From positions 35,360,449 to 35,424,448 of the forward strand of contig OY292276.1 of NCBI GenBank assembly GCA_958496175.1: a DNA stretch of 64,000 bases. The letters run 5' to 3'. Shown here one piece after another: positions 57,601-64,000 of this stretch. Origin of the DNA: Sisyra terminalis (Eukaryota; Arthropoda; Insecta; Neuroptera; Sisyridae). A program made the position numbers and the translations under genes. The first letter of the stretch is position 1. The number at the start of each line of letters is the position of its first letter. Under the pieces are notes generated by a model that was not told the DNA's origin, did no database searches, and saw only the letters and a list, made by a program, of their open reading frames with translations.

Positions 57601-57731
57601 TGGTCTTTTAATCGTTATTTACGATCACATTATAATTACTACGATCTTTGCGACTCTAGCGTTAATAAAAATTCGTAAATCACAAAATATCGAAAATTTG
57701 CTTGATTAGACCACTCAGCTATTGGTAGGCT
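57601..57731 (-). mobile_element. tRNA-derived SINE, copy E (B-box region deleted)
   Basis: On the minus strand GCCTACCAATAGCTGAGTGG (A-box-like part of the head) runs directly into the body: AATCAAGCAAATTTTCGATA, CGCTAGAGTCGCAAAGATCG and TGATCGTAAATAACG. The B-box segment is missing, presumably by internal deletion. Confidence 0.7.
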
Positions 57732-57896
57732 TATTACGGTTTTAATTCTTCCAAAAAGACATCAAATAAACTGTCGCTATAAATAAAATAGTCAATGCTA
57801 CTATTCAAACAATTTAAAAAAAATATACAATGACATTCCACATGATTATGCAAATTAATATTTTCAATCCCTAATGATTATAATGTTATGTTACTG

Positions 57897-58137
57897 TGAA
57901 TTTGTATTACCAGTGAGAATATATTCTCACTGGTGAAAATATATTAGGTAGATCTTAGAGAATTAAAAAAATAATAGAAGTATCTGTACGTATATACAGA
58001 TAGTACGTGTTTATAGGGACAGTGTATGGGCCTCCCCTCGCGAATTATTTTTAAGTCGCTAAGGTTTACCTAATAGATAAAACTATATTATATATTTTCA
58101 CTAGTGAGAATATATTCTCACAGGTAATACAAATTCA
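57897..58137. mobile_element. MITE with about 50-bp inverted repeats (about 241 bp)
   Basis: The left end TGAATTTGTATTACC continues into the inner palindrome GAGAATATATTCTC and GTGAAAATATAT. The right end is its reverse complement ending GGTAATACAAATTCA at 58137. Each arm therefore carries its own small dyad inside the large inverted repeat. The 140-bp centre includes CCTCCCCTCGCGAATTATTT. There is no ORF and no clear target duplication. Confidence 0.75.
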
Positions 58138-61100
58138 TCCTAGCATATACGTACATACCGTCAATGGAATCATTCGCATTAGGTATGCTTCGATAAAAAA
58201 TCAACAAGGTTGATAGTCAGTCTTAATTTGAAATATGATTAAAAATAGATAAAGAGACAAACGTTTCTAAAATAACCTTGTTTTAAATGAATTAATTTTA
58301 TTGAAATAGGGTAAAAATTACGAAAGTACAAAGCTTAGATTTTTGTTCAAATATATATAACATCCACGATCACGATTCACAAATCGGACAATATATTTGT
58401 GTAAAACAATGGTTAAATATATTGTTCGATTTATGATCATGATTATTCGTATAATATGAGTATAATATAAACGTGACTTTGGACGAATTGGTTGTCGTGT
58501 AATTATTCAAATATAAAATTCAGGACAGTGTTCGATATTGCAAAAAGGTAATGTTTTTGGGAGAAAATTTCATTCGGGAATCGAAACAGTGACTTGATTA
58601 TACAAAAAATAAGAAAAATTTTACGTCTTTATGATTAGCGGAGGCTGTGCAATGATATGTCAATCAGTTAGACATTCAGTCAGTCAGGACAAACGATACT
58701 TATGATAAAATAATAAAATACTCAGATCTCATAGCCTAGAGCAAAATAATAAATACTTTTTAAGGTTTCAAATCAAAAAGTAAGCATTAAATCGCTCCTA
58801 ATTAACTACACAAAATTCACATAGATAATAAACAAGCTTAACTGTTATTGGAGGCTAATAGAAACCTTCAACTTCGACCAAATTTTCCTATAATTATGAA
58901 CCAAAACTCAAAACTCAAAACTGAAAGAGCAAACGAAAGTGATTTTTTGGCTAGATTCTACTAAAGAAACTTACTATAACCAAATTTACATAATATATTT
59001 TACAAATATTTATTACTATTTGTTACTTTCAATGTATTTTTAATTCATATTTTAATTCAGTATTTATCACATTATTGTTATTGGGAGACATGTCATTGTG
59101 GATTAAAAAAAAAGCTTTTGATTTATATTTCGGTAAAAGTTTGCAGCAACAGTAAACCTCAAATTAAAAATATTTAGTTTCCATTTAACCAAACAACTAT
59201 CACAATTATAAAGCGATGGCAAATAATCGCTGAAAATACGATAACATAACGTAACATTTGAATAATAAATCAAGTTAAAATCTGCGAAAGTTAGGAATAC
59301 TCAACACGGAAAAAGGGGTTAAAAATAAGTGGGGCGCTAATTCAATTGAGTTTTTGTAACATAGCTTCACTAACATTTTCTTGGGTTAAGAATGAAAACG
59401 AACAAATCGCAACTCATCAATGTCGACTAAGTGAGATTTTGCTTGAGATTACCCACATGCTAAATTGGATTCAATAACTTAAAGTTAGCATTCCTTAAAA
59501 CTATTCCTAACACGTGTTTCTAACATGTAAAAGTTTTTATTCGATTTAAATTTAAAAATAGTTGAACTAGTTTTCCCAAAAAAAAAAAATATACATAAAA
59601 AATAAAAATAAATGGGTTAATAAAGATAAATAAGATTTGTAATTTTTTGCATTTAAACCCATTCCATTTCAATTACAGAGAGTTGAGAAATAAATTAAAG
59701 AAAAATTCAATTAGAAGAGTTGTCAAGTTTATTTCTATTTATGTTCGTTATTAGAGACTACGACAAGATTCAAATTATTGCGCACATTTGCATGACTAAT
59801 TAATTAATAACTATGATTATTTTTAATTACTATACTCTCACTTATAATTCACTTAAGATTTTTAACTTACAATTTTCAAATGAAAACTTGAATATTTAAT
59901 GAAAACAAATTCCGATTTAGTAAATATATGTTTGCTTACCTCATCAAATTAGTCAAAAGTTTATCTTACAAATGTACACAATATTTAAAATTCTTTCATT
60001 AAATAAAATTTAAGTGTACCAAAACTTGTAAAAAAACTTGTACCAAAACATACTCGTATTTGGATGTATATTGAATTAGTTTTAGTTTTCATTTTATACT
60101 CGTTATTTTTTTGTTTCAGTTTTAGTTGGAAAGATACGAAGAAGAAAATCAGCTCCACGATGGAAAACAAACATCGGGCAAGCTATGACAGAGAAAGATT
60201 TAAACAGAGTAGATTGTAAAATCTGAGAATTGTTGGGGACAAAATCGGCGAACTTGTAATGGGAAAATTGGTATACAATTACTATCCCAATAAAGAAAGC
60301 TACCACGACTCATAGTTCACAAGAAGAGTGGTGAAAATTTTTTCTTCAATATCGAATTGGTGTAATCTTTATGAAAGATACTTTTGCTGCAATTTCCAGA
60401 ATATGTTCATTAAATATTGTCAAAAACTTTTGACAATAATTATCGCTAAATTGTTTAAAGCACTTGAACTTAAAAATCGTTTATTAATATTATTCCTAAA
60501 ATTCAAGTTTCGATTCAAGAAGATTCGGTTAAAAATTCCCGAGTACAAATAGGAGTATAGTTTGGGAGTAGTAGTCAAATATATTGAAAGAAAGTCGCAA
60601 AAGTTTCAAATGTGCTAAGAAAAAGCTTTCACCAATTGGCTGTGAACTGTAAGCCGTGATTCGCCCCTTTTATTTAAGGCAATCGCAATTAAAATGAAGA
60701 AGAGCAATTTTATGTCGTCAATTGTGGGTTAATACTGAACTTATGTGTTTCTGAAATATTATGTAGGCATTATAACAGCAATTATTATTAACATTAATTA
60801 TTTTTCACCTAAATGTTCCATCTTCGAAAACAAATAGTATAAAACACTTTTGCCTTAAATTATGTAGGCAATATTGACAAAATTTCAACAAAAATGAAAG
60901 AATGGAAAGAAAATCTGGATATTAAGTGGAAACTGTGGGGGGCAAGAATACTTGGTACTTATCGCAGTAACCTTGAATTTGAGCCAAGTTTCAACGCCAG
61001 CGACAATTTCGATTTGAATTAATAGCGTATTGTTCTTCTGATTTGATATAGTTGAGTGTAATTACCAATGCCGTTGTTATCAATTTATTAAACTCAGAAA

Positions 61101-62165
61101 AAGTCAATTTTTGAGCCAATTTTTACAATTCTTAAGAAATTATTTTTTCTTCAAATGTTTCTAGTATCGATGATCTTATTTAATTCTCGTAAATGAATCA
61201 ATTTGTTAATAAAACTATAAATATAAATTCTAATAGAAGTCTCATCACCTTAAAACTAAACTAACCATTTGATTTTTCTTTTTATTTAAAATAAAAATTA
61301 TTTGATAATAAGTTGATATCGAAATAATTTTTTTTAAACAATTAAAGATTGTTGTAGTTTCCTCTATAAATCACTCAGGACCCATTTAAATTTTAATTAT
61401 TTTATCAACTCTGAATGAAGTTTAGCGGAAGCTTTCTGGTGAAAAATTATTGATTTCAGAAAGTTTTATCGATTAATTATTTTTAGATATAATTACGCTT
61501 GAGTTTCCAACTTATTCATTGCCAGGCTCATTTCTTTTTGGCAGTTTTATAGATATCAATTAACTGATAAATTAACTGATCGAAATAAGGAGGTTTTAAT
61601 TTTACAATTTTTAGTTTAAAAGATATTTTTTTTTCTATTGTTAAGAAATTTGATTATGTTTTTTTCTGTTTTTAATTGGCAATCTCTCCCAGGACAATAC
61701 GAATCTGATGAACGGATATACGGGTAGGGTACACCTTTATAGAGTACCCATTACAATACTTTTCAGAATGGTATGATTTGATTATAGAAACTCTTTTTGT
61801 ACTCGTATACACTACTCATGACCCGAAACTTAATCTTGACATGTTCAAGCATGACGATACTTTTACTCCAAATATTCAAAAAATTATATTCTACAGCAAA
61901 AAAAAGAATTTGTTATTACTTTATTCTGTTTTGATTAATTATTATTGCCTAAGGGCCGAAATTGTATTTATGAATAGATAGAGCATATCTTCAAGATAGC
62001 TATTTAAAAGATAAATGTAAAAATAAATGTATCTGTTATATAAAACCTAGACATTTAACACGTATCACCACTATTCTTAGGTGAAAATATTAATTATTGG
62101 TTATTTATCGTCACCTAACAACTATTTTAATTGAAATATATCTGTATTAAAGAAAATAATATGAA
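58138..62165. other. Non-coding AT-rich stretch
   Basis: No firm gene. A possible LINE scrap lies at 60130-60225 (a frame reading RRKSAPRWKTNIGQAMTEKD). A possible SINE-body scrap is at 59209-59230 (ATAAAGCGATGGCAAATAA). Both are too short to annotate with confidence. Confidence 0.4.
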
Positions 62166-62283
62166 CCCTACTAGTGGCCGAGTGGTCATGGTGGCCGCTC
62201 CAAAACTAGTAGGTGCTGGGTTCGATTTTCATATCGAGTAAATTTTCAATATTTCTCGATTTACTTAAATTTTGCTATGCGAA
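62166..62283 (+). mobile_element. tRNA-derived SINE, copy F (head and start of body)
   Basis: CTACTAGTGGCCGAGTGGTC contains an A-box-like TGGCCGAGTGG. GGTGCTGGGTTCGATTTTC about 45 bp later contains the B box. The body starts (ATCGAGTAAATTTTCAATAT, TTCTCGATTTAC) and then stops matching the other copies. It keeps the best preserved tRNA head. Because the acceptor stem cannot be paired and the head continues into SINE body, it is not a functional tRNA gene. Confidence 0.75.
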
Positions 62284-64000
62284 TAAATCAATGAGTAATA
62301 GAAATGACATTTCCGGTAACTTAATATCACAAAATCTTGCGTTATCTCAAACAATTTGAAATATTTTGTACTATTTATGTTTTTGATATTTGAAAAAGTC
62401 TTTTTAAGCTTGAATAGAAAATTTTATCACTACAAAAATGTTATATGCACACAAAGTTTAATAGTTGTTCATTTTGTACGGAAAATTAACCCTTAAGGTT
62501 AACCCTTAGGTTATGAAAATTGAATCAAATAATTAAAATAAAGATAGTTGCACCTATAAAAGAAAAACTTCTAATTACAGATACAGAAAATTTTAAAAAA
62601 ATCAACAAAAAGTTCCCTTATTTTTTTTTTATAAGGAATGATTACTACAAACGATATGTTCATTGTTAAAAAAAATATTTTAACTTCCCATAAACGATTT
62701 ATTCTACAAAACCAAGCCAAACATCAAACCGAACTGTAAGCAAAAAAAAAGCTATTTTTTAAAAAAGGAAAAAAAAATTGCCCTTAAAATTAGGGATGAT
62801 TTAAAAACCATTTCATGGAATAACAAAACCCTTTGTGAAAAATCATTTCTCTATTTTTGATTTCATTTTTAATCATGTCAAGAGCTATACCTTCTTTTGG
62901 ATAGTAATAAACTCATGAAAAATGCATGTTTGAGTACGAATATCAACTTAATCTTGCATGAAATATTTAAAGATTTGAAAAATTCATCAAAGAAAACTCC
63001 AACAAAAAGAACGCGACATTTCTTTTCAACTTTATTTGAAAATCTTCCCAATTTTCCACCACTAAAAAAATACCAACGTAACAAAATTCAGGAAAAGAAA
63101 TTTGTACGTTTTCTGTACAAATAATTTCTAATTTTTGATGAAATTTTTAATTTTAGAAGTACCGTAATCGATGTTGCCATAAAAAGTTTCAAGTTCAAAC
63201 CAATAATAAATATAATAATACATAATATCTTTTATCGATTTGTTATTTGTTTTTGAACGAAATAAATATGGTCTTATAATTGTATCTAATAATACATAAT
63301 TTAAAAAAAATAATTGCCTCGAATATGACTGTCTTACATGTAAATACATCTTTTCTGTTTTCTAAAATTCAAAAGAAATTTTTAACTCACTTAAATTAGT
63401 TATACAATCAATCTTTGAAACAAACAAATCTGGGTTAAATAGTTTCTAAATATTTTACATAACAATCACAGCAATGTTTGGTGATTGTAATAATTTAATT
63501 TTAAGCATACATTATTGTCTCAAACAACTCATAAAAACTATTTTTTCCATATGCTTAATGCTGCAGTATTGCATGTTAAAAGAATATAAATTTATTGTAA
63601 TTAGAGTATCGCAAAGCAAAAATCAGCTCATCAACCAATTACAAAGTTCACAATCCTTGATTTAACCTACATCAAACCAAACTCGAATGATTTTATTAAA
63701 AAGGAGTCAAGACAAACTTATGCAATGCGGCTTTTGATATTCATATTTGATTGCCAAGGAATATTTGCATTTAAATTAACTATTAAAATAACCAAAATTA
63801 TCGATACAATAAAGTTGTATTGCATGAAAAAATACAGGACGAAAGTTAGAAAAAAATAGATAACAAATATTGATCGGCTTTGGAAAATTTACGATTCCAT
63901 AGTCGGGTAAATCATTTTTGAAATAATAATTCAGGATGTCCAAGCCACAGGCTTTCATATAGCCACACCCAAAGTGCGACCGACCCTGACCTATCCGTAT
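62284..64000. other. Non-coding AT-rich stretch, nothing recognised
   Basis: AT-rich with poly-A and poly-T tracts. Open frames at 62878-63084 and 62897-63124 overlap on opposite strands and are unrecognisable. Confidence 0.45.

Noticed and set aside
62166..62235. Possible tRNA-Leu/Ser gene (A-box and B-box present)
   Set aside because: The acceptor stem does not pair, and the sequence runs into a body shared with other copies; it is a SINE head.
1..64000. CRISPR arrays, bacterial operons, rRNA genes
   Set aside because: No regularly spaced repeats, ribosome-binding-site-led ORF clusters or rRNA-like sequence were seen; the content is eukaryotic.

Overview
The window is AT-rich eukaryotic DNA whose recognisable content is almost entirely transposable elements. 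Penelope, mariner, Helitron, RTE-like LINE, copia, hAT-like and Harbinger-like pieces, a tRNA-derived SINE and solo LTRs occur together. This, with the arthropod-style TATA/initiator arrangement in the LTRs, suggests an arthropod genome, most likely an insect; the species cannot be named. No host protein-coding exon, tRNA, rRNA or CRISPR array could be supported. The window is probably intergenic or a very long intron.

Layout. 0-12 kb: a solo LTR (2485-2963), a fold-back MITE (7257-7497) and a Helitron helicase tail (8715-9085). 12-20 kb: a SINE, two decayed LINE ORF2 ends, a 515-bp TAA-flanked MITE with a duplicated left end (15635-16149), another MITE (19060-19351) and a local direct repeat. 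26-36 kb: a possible hAT piece, a decayed PIF1-helicase Helitron (27704-28735), a complete-looking non-autonomous Helitron (30665-31999), a SINE and a hAT-like MITE. 38-43.4 kb: a second solo LTR, a SINE, a LINE end, a 910-bp TA-flanked inverted-repeat element, a SINE scrap and a 5'-truncated RTE insertion with a 17-bp target duplication.

The most active-looking part is 48.3-53.1 kb. A complete Penelope-like retroelement (48328-51480) has a 14-bp target duplication, an intact 814-aa RT/GIY-YIG ORF, and three identical-looking pLTR units (two direct, one inverted). Each unit carries a TATA box and a hammerhead ribozyme. About 340 bp away lies a complete mariner (51820-53106) with an intact 348-aa D,D34D transposase, 32-bp perfect terminal repeats and TA duplications. 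Downstream are a dead copia RNase H relic and a solo pLTR of another Penelope family with its own hammerhead. The rest holds a MITE, a Helitron end and two more SINE pieces.

The most notable observations are: the Penelope ORF starts inside its hammerhead, so self-cleavage would remove the AUG; two diverged solo LTRs both place heat-shock-element-like motifs just upstream of TATA; and one tRNA-derived SINE family with a shared body occurs at six places in different states of decay.
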